Source of the DNA: Chelativorans xinjiangensis
Lineage (GTDB): Bacteria > Pseudomonadota > Alphaproteobacteria > Rhizobiales > Rhizobiaceae
Length of the DNA: 64,000 bases
Reading direction: 5' to 3'
NCBI RefSeq assembly: GCF_009812055.1
Contig: NZ_WQNH01000014.1
Span: forward strand, 25,075-89,074
Within the stretch, counting starts at the first letter, position 1. Every line of letters begins with the position of its first letter. Below are positions 8,611 to 16,777 of the stretch, in pieces. The position numbers and the translations under genes are program-made. Below the pieces are notes generated by a model that saw only the letters and a program-made list of their open reading frames with translations, made no database searches and was not told where the DNA came from.

Positions 8611-9843
8611 CTACCCCGCTCGCGCCAGCGCCGCAGTGGGTCGGCCGGCGAAGGCGCCCATGCGCGCCCTGTACCAGTTCACGAAATTGCGGATCATGAA
8701 TTCCGATGGCGCATAGGGGCCCGGGCGATAGGCGCTCGACCGCACGCCACGGTGGTTGTTCTCGGCAAGCGCGCGGTCCTGGTTGTTTGTGGCTAGCCAC
8801 ACCTTCGTCAGCCGCTCCAGATCGTAGTCGACGCCTTCGACCGCATCCTCGTGGACGAGCCAGGTCGTACGAACGGCGGTGCGGTCGGCGCAAAGCGGTG
8901 TGACGCGGAAATGCAGGATGTGGTCGGAGAGGAAATGATGCCAGTTGTTCGGCGCGCGGAACATGCGCACCGAGCCGAGGTCCGGGTCCGTGAAGTCGCC
9001 GAGGAGCTTTTTGCATGCAGGCTTGCCGTCCGTCGTGAAGGAGACGGCGCCGCGGTTGAAGGGAAGCCGGATGCAGCGGAATTCGTCGCCGCCCTCGGCA
9101 GGCCGGTGCGGCAGTCGGAGTGCCTCCCACCGCCGCGCCGCATCCTGCATCAGCGCGGCTAACCCCTCCTCCTCTTCGGCATCCTCCGGTAAGGCGAACT
9201 CGACCAGCGAAACCAGGAGTTCGGGATGGCTGCCGGCGCAGTGGTAGCACTCGCGGTTGTTCTCGATGACGAGCTTCCAGTTCGCCTTCTCGACGATGGT
9301 CGAGGTGAAGGCGACCTTCGTGCGGTCCGGCTGGTGCGGCGCGATATAGGGCGTGACCGCCGCGCGGAAGCCTTCCAAGGCCGGCGGGTCCGGCGCCATC
9401 GAAACATAGACGAGCCCGCAGACGAACTGCACCGCCACTGGCGCCAGGCCGTAGCGCGAAGTGTCGAAGCCGGCGGGCATTTGGCGCGCATGAAGAAGCC
9501 TGCCGTCGAGCCCGTAGACCCACTGGTGATAGGGGCAGACGAGGCGGCTCGCCGAGCCGGACGCGTCGGTGCAGATGCGCGCGCCGCGATGCCGGCAGGT
9601 GTTGTGGAAGGCGCGGATCTCGCCGTCCGGGCCGCGCAGCACCACGATGGACTCGCGCCCGACCTCCAAGGTCAGATAGTCCCCCGGCCGCGAAATCTCG
9701 GCGGCATTGCAGGCGAACAGCCATTCGCCCCCGAAGATCGCCTGTATGTCGGCCTCGAAGAGGTCGTGGTCGGTATAGAATGCCTGCGGCAGGGAAAAGC
9801 CATCGCGGGCTTCGTCCAGCAGGGCGCGAAGTCGGTTCTTCAT
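8611..9843 (-). CDS. Rieske non-haem iron oxygenase, alpha subunit (GbcA-like demethylase)
   Basis: Predicted to hydroxylate an N-methyl group and release formaldehyde, as in glycine-betaine or proline-betaine demethylases; 410 residues from ATG 9843. Upstream in-frame codons to 9957 run into the promoter region. Rieske ligands are C83-x-H85 and C103-x2-H106 (NTCRHRGA, CPYHQW). The mononuclear iron site is H201, H206 and D356 (ECYHCAGSHPEL, NNQDRALAEN), with the usual bridging region between. The operon partner is the reductase; across the divergent promoter lies a flavin amine oxidase. The exact substrate (glycine betaine, stachydrine, carnitine or other) cannot be told from sequence. Confidence 0.9.
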   Translation of the reverse strand: MKNRLRALLDEARDGFSLPQAFYTDHDLFEADIQAIFGGEWLFACNAAEISRPGDYLTLEVGRESIVVLRGPDGEIRAFHNTCRHRGARICTDASGSASRLVCPYHQWVYGLDGRLLHARQMPAGFDTSRYGLAPVAVQFVCGLVYVSMAPDPPALEGFRAAVTPYIAPHQPDRTKVAFTSTIVEKANWKLVIENNRECYHCAGSHPELLVSLVEFALPEDAEEEEGLAALMQDAARRWEALRLPHRPAEGGDEFRCIRLPFNRGAVSFTTDGKPACKKLLGDFTDPDLGSVRMFRAPNNWHHFLSDHILHFRVTPLCADRTAVRTTWLVHEDAVEGVDYDLERLTKVWLATNNQDRALAENNHRGVRSSAYRPGPYAPSEFMIRNFVNWYRARMGAFAGRPTAALARAG

Positions 9844-9931
9844 GAGATGTCGCGGTTCCGTATCGGGTTCTATCGTCACGAGCGGAGGATAGTCGCCTGT
9901 GAAGTCGGGACTTTCACCTTTCCGACAGCTC

Positions 9932-9944
9932 GGATACGGAATAC
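9932..9944. promoter_or_regulatory. Operator-like box GGATAC-G-GAATAC
   Basis: Box in the divergent region between the Rieske oxygenase (starts 9843, minus) and the flavin oxidase (starts 10063, plus). The 13-mer is identical to the one at 23986-23998. Confidence 0.6.
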
Positions 9945-9967
9945 GCCAGACGTGCATTCGCAGCCTC

Positions 9968-9996
9968 TGGTCGCATTTCTAGAGCAAATGGTCGCA
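9968..9996. promoter_or_regulatory. Direct repeat TGGTCGCA x2, candidate AraC-family site
   Basis: TGGTCGCA occurs at 9968-9975 and again at 9989-9996, a 21-bp period that places both on one face of the helix. This is the usual geometry for a dimeric AraC-type activator. It lies 67 bp ahead of the flavin oxidase whose downstream partner encodes a GATase1-AraC protein, the likely reader of the site. Confidence 0.5.
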
Positions 9997-10062
9997 AATT
10001 CGGTCCTGTAGCGATCCGAAGCTTGGGAGGATATCCGTCGTTTCGACAATCTGGAGCGACCC

Positions 10063-11406
10063 ATGCCCCCTCAGGTGAAGACGCGCTATGTGATCATCGG
10101 CGCGGGAATTCACGGCCTTTCGACCGCCTACAACCTTGCCCGCATGCTGGAGGCCAAGGGGCGCCGGTCTTCGGCGGAAATCACGGTTCTCGACAAAGGC
10201 ACGGTCGGCTCCGGCGCCTCCGGCATCGCTTGCGGCGTCGTGCGCAACAACTACTACCAGCCGGCCATGCGCGAACTGATGGCGCATTCGGTCGGGGTCT
10301 GGGAGAGCGATCCCGAAGCCTACGCCTATCATCCGGTCGGCTATATGCAGATAAGCCCGGAGGTCATGCGCGAGGACGTCGCCGCCATCTTCGCGCAGCA
10401 GCAGGCGATCGGCTACGACTCCGTCTTCATCGAGGGAGAGCGGGACTGTCACCGCTACATGAGAGGCCTGTTCGAGGACTGGCAGGCGAAGGGCATCACC
10501 TCGGTCCTGCACGAAAAGCGCGGCGGCTATGCCAACAATCTCGCCTCGCTCGGCGGACTTGCCGCCAAGGCGAGGGAGGCCGGCGTGACGATCCGAGAGG
10601 GCGTGACCGTCACGGGCTTCGAGTTCGGGCGACAAAGCGGGGCTGTCGCGGCGGTGAACACGCATGCGGGGCGGTTCGACTGCGACCATGTGGTGATCGG
10701 AGCCGGCCCGTGGGTGCGCGATTTCTGGGCGATGCTCGGCCTGCCGCGCGCGATCCGCGTCAAGGGCCGCGACGGTCGCATGCACGATGATGTGCCGATG
10801 TGGCGCTACTGGCAGCTCGAGGAGGGCGTGCTGGAGGTCGAGCCCGGCTGCCTCGTCACCAATGACGGCGGGATGCCGCCCGTGATCCACCTCGATACCG
10901 ACGCGCCGCTCTATTCGCAGGCAACAGGCCGGCTCATCGCCGAGGGATTGTGGGGCGTCTATTACAAGCCGGATTTCAATTTCGGCGGCATTCAGGGCGG
11001 TGCCATGCCCTACGAGGTGGGCCTTCCCGCCGAGGAGGTCGCCGTCGACCCCTACGGCCCCAAGAGCCCGCAATTCGTCGCCTCGGCGGATTTCGCCGAC
11101 ATGTGGACGTCCGCGCTCGCCTTCTGCCACAAGCGCTTCGAGGGCAAGCACATGCGCTATCGGCGGGAGAGCTCCGGCGGGATCGGCTGCTTCACGCCCG
11201 ATTCCTTCCCCGTCTTCGACGTCTTCCGGGAGAATTGCACCGTGATCGCCGACTCCAACCACGGCTACAAGATGCTGGGCGTGGGGGCATTGGTCGCCGG
11301 CGAGCTTCTCGGCGAGAAGAGCGCGCTCCTGGAGCCGTTCCGGATGTCGCGCTATGAGGAAGGCAGGCTGCATCCCGTCTCGCACAGCCCCTTTCCCTGG
11401 AGCTGA
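10063..11406 (+). CDS. FAD-dependent amine oxidoreductase (DAO family, sarcosine/dimethylglycine-oxidase-like)
   Basis: Predicted to oxidise a secondary or tertiary amine or amino acid, 447 residues. The N-terminal dinucleotide fold has GAGIHG at 13-18 and the family stretch GSGASGIACGVVRNNYY. The C-terminal part has ADSNHGYKMLGVGALVAGELL, typical of the DAO fold. No GcvT domain and no covalent-FAD WH motif is seen, unlike the protein at 21352. Transcribed divergently from the Rieske genes, it would fit oxidation of a partly demethylated product. The AraC regulator gene follows with 2 bp spacing. Confidence 0.87.
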   Translation: MPPQVKTRYVIIGAGIHGLSTAYNLARMLEAKGRRSSAEITVLDKGTVGSGASGIACGVVRNNYYQPAMRELMAHSVGVWESDPEAYAYHPVGYMQISPEVMREDVAAIFAQQQAIGYDSVFIEGERDCHRYMRGLFEDWQAKGITSVLHEKRGGYANNLASLGGLAAKAREAGVTIREGVTVTGFEFGRQSGAVAAVNTHAGRFDCDHVVIGAGPWVRDFWAMLGLPRAIRVKGRDGRMHDDVPMWRYWQLEEGVLEVEPGCLVTNDGGMPPVIHLDTDAPLYSQATGRLIAEGLWGVYYKPDFNFGGIQGGAMPYEVGLPAEEVAVDPYGPKSPQFVASADFADMWTSALAFCHKRFEGKHMRYRRESSGGIGCFTPDSFPVFDVFRENCTVIADSNHGYKMLGVGALVAGELLGEKSALLEPFRMSRYEEGRLHPVSHSPFPWS

Positions 11407-11408
11407 CG

Positions 11409-12434
11409 GTGGAAGCGGCGCGGGGCGAGAGTTCGATGATGAACGTCTTCCATCCATCGCTGCGGGTCCAGGCGGAAGACAGGACGCAGGCCTTCGCGCT
11501 CCTGCCGGTGCCGAGCTTTTCCATGATGAGCCTGTCGGCGGCGATCGAGCCGCTGCGCTCGCTCAACCGACTTTCTGCCAGGCAGGCCTATAGCTGGCGG
11601 CTGGTGAGCCCCGAGGGCGGCGAAGTGGAGGCATCGAACGGCATCGCGGTGAAGACCGTCAGCTACGGGGAAGCGCTGGAGGGTGCCGATCATCTGCTCG
11701 TCTGCGGCGGCCCGCCCGTCGATGCATCCTACGAACGCGCCTATCTGAAGGTCCTGCGTTACGCGGCGCACAAGGGAATTCCTCTGGGCTCCCTGTCGAC
11801 GGGCACCTATCTGCTCGCCCGCGCGGGCCTGCTCGACGGCTATCGCTGCACGATCCACTGGGAGAACCGGACCGCCTTCCAGGAGGATTTCCCGGACATC
11901 GAATGCACCAACAATCTCTACGAGATCGACCGCGACCGGATGACCTGCTCCGGCGGCACGGCGGCGATGGACCTGATGCTTCACCTGATCGCGGCGCGCC
12001 ACGGCGAGGAGCTGGCCTGCGCGGTCGCCAACCAGTTCCACCACGAGCGCATCCGCGGCGACGGGGCGGAGCAGCGCGGCGGGCGCATGGAATTCGTCGA
12101 GCGAATGCCCGAGCGCCTGCGCACCGCCGTCGGCATCATGCGCAGCAACATCGAGGACCCGGTCCCGCTTCCCGCCATCGCCCAGAGGTCCGGAACGAGC
12201 TCACGGCAGCTCGAGCGCCTATTCATGAGGCATACGGGCCTCACGCCGCACCGCTATTACATGCAGATGCGCCTGGAGCGGGCGCGCGAGCTGCTCATCT
12301 ATTCCGACCGTCCGATCATCGACATCGCCGTGCAGACGGGCTTCGCATCCACTTCCTACTTCGCGACCTGCTATCGGCGCGTCTTCGGCGTAAAGCCCTC
12401 GGAGGCGCGCGTCCGCAGCACGCTTCAGGGGTGA
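11409..12434 (+). CDS. GATase1/DJ-1-AraC family transcriptional activator (GbdR/CdhR type)
   Basis: Two-domain regulator, up to 341 residues. The N-terminal DJ-1/PfpI-like domain (about 20-195, with LLVCGGPPVD and SLSTGTYLLARAG) senses ligand. The C-terminal AraC double helix-turn-helix (about 235-335) has LPAIAQRSGTSSRQLERLF and DIAVQTGFASTSYFATCYRR. This class includes regulators of betaine, carnitine and arginine use in proteobacteria. The start could be GTG 11409 (GGAG 7 bp before) or ATG 11436. It overlaps the 3' end of the convergent amidase gene by 10 bp. Most likely it activates the divergent promoter at 9844-10062 through the TGGTCGCA repeats. Confidence 0.88.
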   Translation: MEAARGESSMMNVFHPSLRVQAEDRTQAFALLPVPSFSMMSLSAAIEPLRSLNRLSARQAYSWRLVSPEGGEVEASNGIAVKTVSYGEALEGADHLLVCGGPPVDASYERAYLKVLRYAAHKGIPLGSLSTGTYLLARAGLLDGYRCTIHWENRTAFQEDFPDIECTNNLYEIDRDRMTCSGGTAAMDLMLHLIAARHGEELACAVANQFHHERIRGDGAEQRGGRMEFVERMPERLRTAVGIMRSNIEDPVPLPAIAQRSGTSSRQLERLFMRHTGLTPHRYYMQMRLERARELLIYSDRPIIDIAVQTGFASTSYFATCYRRVFGVKPSEARVRSTLQG

Positions 12435-13789
12435 CGCGCGGCCAACATGCCCAGGCCTTGCCCCTCAAGCGCGTGTGCGGCGGCGAGCACGAGGGCGTCG
12501 GCTCCGACATCGCCGACGAGTTGGACCCCGACCGGAAGGCCGGCCGGGTCGGCGCCGGCGCGCAGCACGACGGCCGGCGCGCCAACGAGATTGAAGAACG
12601 AGGTGAACAGGGTCAGCGCGTTGCCGACCGGCATCTTTTCACCGCCGACCTCGACGTGAACGGCGCCGATCGGGGGAGCGACGACGGGACATGCGGGCGT
12701 CAGGAGGATGTCGACGTCGTCGTCGAAAAGAGCCCGGAACGCCTCCAGATACCGCGCAACGAGCCGCTTGCACTGGATGTAGCTCTCGGCGGAGAGGAAC
12801 TGGCCGAGCACCAATCCGGCGCGAATGTCGTCGCCGAAGGCGGCACCCGGCCGGCGCAGGTTCGGCCCGTGATAGGTCAGCGTTTCGGCAAGCTGGATGG
12901 TCAGCGAGACGGTCCGCGCCTCCTCGAGGTCCGGGAGGTCCACGTCGCACAGCACCGCACCCATTCCGGCGAGGGCGTCCCGCGCCGTTTTGAAGCCCTG
13001 TCGCACCGCCGGCGCCGACCTTTCCGCCCATCCGCGCACCAAGCCCACCCGCAGCGGCCGCGCGGGCAGAGCAGCCACGACGACGCCTACGCCGACCGCG
13101 CCGAGGCATTCGGCCACGGCGATCAGGTCTCCGGCGGTCGAACCAAGAATGCCGGCGTGGTCGAGACTCCAGCAATAGGGAATGGCCCCTTCGAGACTGA
13201 TGCGCCCCATGCTCGGCTTGTAGCCTGCGATTCCACAGAGCGCCGCGGGCACGCGCGCCGAGCCGCCCGTGTCGGTGCCGAGCGCGAAGGGCACAACGCC
13301 GACGGCGACGGCCGCCGCCGACCCGCCGCTCGACCCGCCCGCCAGCCGTGTCTCGTCGTGCGGATTGGCGACGGTGCCCGACCAGGCGTTCTCCCCCGTC
13401 GCGCCATAGGCGAATTCATGCAGGTTGGTCTTGCCGATCAGCACGGCGCCTGCATCGGCAAGGCGTTCTATGGCGACGGCCGACCGGTCGGGAATCCAGT
13501 CCTCGAGCACCCGGCTGCCCGCAGTGGTGCGGATTCCTCGCGTCTGGAAGATGTCCTTGGCGGCATAAGGCATGCCGTCCAGAGGACCGAGCTGCCCCCC
13601 GACCTTTCGCCTTAGGTCGGACTCTGTAGCCTGCGCCAGCGCTTCTTCGGCAGCAATCGTGATGAAGCTCCTGAGCGAGGCCTGCGTGCGCTTGGCAGCA
13701 GCAAGACTCGCCTTCGTGAGCTCGACGGCCGACCGGCGGCCCGCCAAAAGATCGGCGGCGAAGCTTTCGACCGACCGGCCGCCGCTCAC
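12425..13789 (-). CDS. Amidase signature family hydrolase (AtzE/GatA-like)
   Basis: Hydrolyses a C-N amide bond; 454 residues. The full Ser-cisSer-Lys triad is present: K78 in YAAKDIF, S154 in GGSSGGS and S177 in GTDTGGSAR. Length is usual for the family. I place the start at GTG 13789, which overlaps the stop of the 69-residue gene (GTGA), implying coupled translation. The same frame runs open to 14995, but that extension is only the shadow of the M24 gene. It is the last gene of the M24 - small protein - amidase operon, which suggests the three act on one compound. Confidence 0.9.
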   Translation of the reverse strand: MSGGRSVESFAADLLAGRRSAVELTKASLAAAKRTQASLRSFITIAAEEALAQATESDLRRKVGGQLGPLDGMPYAAKDIFQTRGIRTTAGSRVLEDWIPDRSAVAIERLADAGAVLIGKTNLHEFAYGATGENAWSGTVANPHDETRLAGGSSGGSAAAVAVGVVPFALGTDTGGSARVPAALCGIAGYKPSMGRISLEGAIPYCWSLDHAGILGSTAGDLIAVAECLGAVGVGVVVAALPARPLRVGLVRGWAERSAPAVRQGFKTARDALAGMGAVLCDVDLPDLEEARTVSLTIQLAETLTYHGPNLRRPGAAFGDDIRAGLVLGQFLSAESYIQCKRLVARYLEAFRALFDDDVDILLTPACPVVAPPIGAVHVEVGGEKMPVGNALTLFTSFFNLVGAPAVVLRAGADPAGLPVGVQLVGDVGADALVLAAAHALEGQGLGMLAARHP

Positions 13790-13995
13790 TCGCCGCACCC
13801 CGCAACGGGGCTGTCGGGCGGCAGGTCGCCCAAATCTTTGTCGAGGATTCGCTCGAGACCGTGCAGCATGCTTTCGAAGTCCGACACCACGCCGAAGCGC
13901 GGATCGACGAGCTGGCGCAGATCGTCCTCGCTCCAGCGCCCGCCGAACATCTCCCTGTTCAGTGCTCTCAGCGTCTCGAACGTCACTTTGGACAT
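13786..13995 (-). CDS. Small 69-residue protein coupled to the amidase, function unknown
   Basis: ATG 13995 has a strong GGGAGG ribosome site 5 bp upstream, and its TGA overlaps the GTG start of the amidase. The product is acidic and looks helical (ETLRALNREMF, DDLRQLVDP, ESMLHGLERILDK), with no signal peptide or membrane segment. I do not recognise a family. Amidases such as AtzE and GatA use small helical partner proteins (AtzG, GatC). A similar helper role is a reasonable guess from position and size, but no sequence similarity to those is evident. Confidence 0.7.
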   Translation of the reverse strand: MSKVTFETLRALNREMFGGRWSEDDLRQLVDPRFGVVSDFESMLHGLERILDKDLGDLPPDSPVAGCGE

Positions 13996-14007
13996 CAAAT
14001 CCTCCCT

Positions 14008-15183
14008 TCAGATGATCGTCAGATCGCGCGGATAGGGCGTCAGGTACTCGAACCCGTCCTCGGTCACGACGATGGAATCGCCGACCCGGCCGCCGAACTT
14101 GCCCGACACGGTGATGCCGCCGTCGACGGCGAAGGTCATGCCCGGCTGGAGCACACTCTTCTCGCCGCGCTTGAGCTCCGGCGGCTCGAGGAAGGAGCAG
14201 CCGATCGAGCGGCCCGTGCGGTAGCCCGCCTCGAAGCCTTCCTGCCGGTAGACCTCCTCGGCGGCGGCGTTGACCTCCTCGCAAGCGATGCCGGGCCGGA
14301 TCGCCGCGAGCGCGGCCTGCTGCGCGGCAACCGCCGTTTCGTAGACCCGCGCCTCCTCGTCGGTCACCGTTCCGACGAAGAACTCGCGGTCGAAGCCGAG
14401 CTTGTAGTTGCGGAAATTGGCGATGCCGCAAAAGCACAGATAGACGGGATCGCCGCGCTGCATGCGTCGCACGGAAGAGCGGCGGTGCACCATACAGGTG
14501 TCCGAACCCGATTGCAGGATCTGCAGGTTGTGGATGGTCGGGGAGACGAAGCGGTCGTTGCCGTCTTCGAGGAACGACGCCGCCTTGCGCGTGCCCGCCG
14601 CGATCACCGAAAGGGCGACCTCGTATTCCGGCGCGCCCTCGCCGATCGCCTCCTTCGCGCCCTCCACCATTGCGATCGCCACCTCGCCCGCCCGGCGCAT
14701 GACAGCGATCTCGTCGGCCGATTTGACCATCCGCATCCGGGCAACGAGCGGGCCGACATCCATGATTTCGGTGTCGGCCAGCATCGGCAGAAGCTCGTTC
14801 GCGACGAGCGCCGGGATCGACCGCTTCTCGATGCCGATCCGGCCTGCAAGTCCGCTGCCGAGAACCGATCGCAGAGCGCCGCGCCATTCCTCGCCAGCCC
14901 CGTCGCTCCAGGGGCGGATATCCTGGATCCACGTCATGGCGGTGCACATCTCGGCTTCCATGCGTGGCGTGACGATCACGGGATCGCGGTCGCAAAAGAC
15001 GGCAAGCAGCGTCGGTCGCCCGAACTCGACGCCGAGGTAGTTCCAGTACCCGGCGAAATAGGCGATGGAGTCAGGATCGGCCAGTACCGCCGCCGACAGG
15101 CCGCCCTCGGCGAGCGCGGCGCGCAGGTCGGCCGTCCTTTTCCGGAGGCTTGAATGCGTTCCCGAGCTGTATGCAGCTTGCAT
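14008..15183 (-). CDS. M24-fold (creatinase/aminopeptidase P-like) hydrolase lacking metal ligands
   Basis: 391 residues with a creatinase-type N-terminal domain (about 10-155, PDSIAYFAGYWNYLGVEFG) and a C-terminal pita-bread domain (about 160-390). H233 (MVHRRSS) fits the conserved active-site His. The positions that hold the two metal-binding Asp residues in aminopeptidases read VYLCFCGIANFRNY. The GHGIG-type His motif reads GRSIGCS, and the final RxED motif reads RVGD. A metalloenzyme is therefore unlikely. The protein is better compared with creatinase, a metal-free C-N hydrolase of this fold. It is first gene of the operon with the small protein and the amidase. Confidence 0.85.
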   Translation of the reverse strand: MQAAYSSGTHSSLRKRTADLRAALAEGGLSAAVLADPDSIAYFAGYWNYLGVEFGRPTLLAVFCDRDPVIVTPRMEAEMCTAMTWIQDIRPWSDGAGEEWRGALRSVLGSGLAGRIGIEKRSIPALVANELLPMLADTEIMDVGPLVARMRMVKSADEIAVMRRAGEVAIAMVEGAKEAIGEGAPEYEVALSVIAAGTRKAASFLEDGNDRFVSPTIHNLQILQSGSDTCMVHRRSSVRRMQRGDPVYLCFCGIANFRNYKLGFDREFFVGTVTDEEARVYETAVAAQQAALAAIRPGIACEEVNAAAEEVYRQEGFEAGYRTGRSIGCSFLEPPELKRGEKSVLQPGMTFAVDGGITVSGKFGGRVGDSIVVTEDGFEYLTPYPRDLTII

Positions 15184-15288
15184 GTCGCACTGTAGATCAC
15201 GTCATAAATTTCCCGTCAACGCGGAAAAAATAGCTGGCTTTCCTGCAAAGTCATGTAAGCTGTGCACAGATTGCCGATGGAGGCCCCG

Positions 15289-16065
15289 ATGAACAGTGGG
15301 GAAGTCACGAAGCCGCGCGCCCGCTCCAGCCCCGAAGTCCGCTTCGATGGGGGGCGCCACCATCGCGCCAGGCTGGGTTTCGTCGTGCTGGCGATGGAGC
15401 AGACGGTGGAAAGCGACATGTTCGCCCTGGTGCCGCCCGGCGTCGGCGTCCACTTCTCCCGCGCGGCGATGGCCAACCGCATCGACGTCGCCACGCTTCT
15501 GGAGATGGCGGAAGGCATCGGCGAGGCGGCCGCGCTCCTGCTCCCCGACCGGCAACCAGACGTCGTGTGCTATGCATGCACCTCGGGCAGCGTCGTCATC
15601 GGCGAGGAGCGTGTGTTCGCCGAACTCCGCCGTGGCGCGCCCAAGGCCCGCGCCACGTGCCTGATCAGCTCGGTCATGCAGGCGCTCCGTGCCGTGGGGG
15701 CCAGGAAGGTTGCAGTCGCGACCCCCTATCTCGACCCCGTCAACGAGATCGAACGTGTCTATCTCGAGAGGAACGGCTTCGAGATCGTCAACATGGAGGG
15801 GCTCGGCATCGAGAACGATGCGGACATGGCACGCCTTGCACCGGATTTCATCGCTGAGTTCGCCCGCTACGTGGACCGCGCTGAGGCCGATGCCCTGTTC
15901 GTCAGTTGCGGTGCGTTGCGCGCCGTCGAGATCATCGATGGACTCGAGGCCCAGTTGAACAAGCCGGTTATCACCAGCAACCAGGCTATGCTATGGAACT
16001 GTCTGAGATTGGCAGGGGTGCACGACCGGATGCCCCGCCATGGCCAGTTGCTCCGGGACCACTGA
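15289..16065 (+). CDS. Asp/Glu racemase superfamily enzyme (maleate isomerase / arylmalonate decarboxylase-like)
   Basis: 258 residues from ATG 15289 with GGAGG 5 bp before it; earlier in-frame starts (15262, 15277) lack this. The two catalytic-type cysteines of the superfamily are present: C97 in CYACTSGS and C207 in VSCGALRA. The motif ATPYLDPVNEIERVYLERNG resembles maleate cis-trans isomerases, but hydantoin racemases and decarboxylases share the fold. It opens a two-gene operon with GntR regulator 2, whose start lies inside this gene. The 105-bp divergent gap to the M24 gene holds no recognisable island box. Confidence 0.85.
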   Translation: MNSGEVTKPRARSSPEVRFDGGRHHRARLGFVVLAMEQTVESDMFALVPPGVGVHFSRAAMANRIDVATLLEMAEGIGEAAALLLPDRQPDVVCYACTSGSVVIGEERVFAELRRGAPKARATCLISSVMQALRAVGARKVAVATPYLDPVNEIERVYLERNGFEIVNMEGLGIENDADMARLAPDFIAEFARYVDRAEADALFVSCGALRAVEIIDGLEAQLNKPVITSNQAMLWNCLRLAGVHDRMPRHGQLLRDH

Positions 16066-16777
16066 TTTGCAGGATCACGCTACACAGGCCCGTCCTTCGC
16101 GGAAGAGCAAGGGTGCCGCGCAGCGGTTCCCGGCGCCGCGTGGCCAGGCTCCCGACATCCATCGCGCCTTGCGCGAACGGATCTGCCTGCTGCGCTATCC
16201 ACCGGGCACACTGCTCGTGGAGACGACGCTCGCCAACGAGTTCCAGGTCAGCCGCACGCCAATCCGGCAGGCGCTGCAGCGGCTGGTCTATGAGGGACTA
16301 GCGGAGACGAGGAACGGCGTCGGCACGAGCGTGACCGGCGTCGACTTCCCCGAGTTCAAGGAGATCTATGCCTTCAGGCTGCGGCTGAGCGAGATGATCG
16401 GCGACTTCAGCTCGCTTGACGGCGTGCCTGAAGCGTTGGAGCGGATCGAGGGCCTCATACCCCGCGTCGAGGCGCTCAAGGGCTCGCAGAACTTCGAGGA
16501 GTTCTGGGCGGTCAACCACGAACTGCAGTTCGCCACCAACAGCCTGATTGCGAACGCCTCCTTAAAGGAGGTCCACGACAGGCTCTATTTCCAGGCGTCG
16601 CGGGTCTGGTACAGCTTCGTCGACAAGATGTGGGAAGAGGAGGTCGATTTCCTGCTCGAAGAGCTGTTGGAGCATCGCCGAGCGCTGCGCGCGGGCGACC
16701 TGCGCGCAGTCGGATTCATCCAGCGCAACCACATCGCCTTCGGCCTGTCGCGCGTGGCAAGATATGTCTCAGGCTGA
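16040..16777 (+). CDS. GntR-family regulator, FCD-type, regulator 2
   Basis: 245 residues from ATG 16040, overlapping the racemase-like gene by 26 bp. After a disordered 35-residue tail comes the winged helix (IHRALRERI through GLAETRNGVG), with recognition helix SRTPIRQALQRL. That helix differs from regulators 1 and 3 at several positions, so a different operator is expected. The C-terminal helical domain contains NHELQFATNSLI and HRRALRAGDLRA, an FCD-like layout. Probable local regulator of its own operon and perhaps of the divergent amidase operon. Its 3' end overlaps PrpD-1 by 9 bp. Confidence 0.87.
   Translation: MASCSGTTDLQDHATQARPSRKSKGAAQRFPAPRGQAPDIHRALRERICLLRYPPGTLLVETTLANEFQVSRTPIRQALQRLVYEGLAETRNGVGTSVTGVDFPEFKEIYAFRLRLSEMIGDFSSLDGVPEALERIEGLIPRVEALKGSQNFEEFWAVNHELQFATNSLIANASLKEVHDRLYFQASRVWYSFVDKMWEEEVDFLLEELLEHRRALRAGDLRAVGFIQRNHIAFGLSRVARYVSG

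Noticed and set aside
11903..13615. Plus-strand open frame of 570 codons crossing from the AraC gene into the amidase region
   Set aside because: Out of frame with AraC and antisense to the amidase; composition is typical of a GC-rich shadow.
13790..14995. Extending the amidase upstream to make an 856-residue protein
   Set aside because: The added part lies over the 69-residue gene and the M24 gene in another frame and looks like an Arg/Gly-rich shadow.
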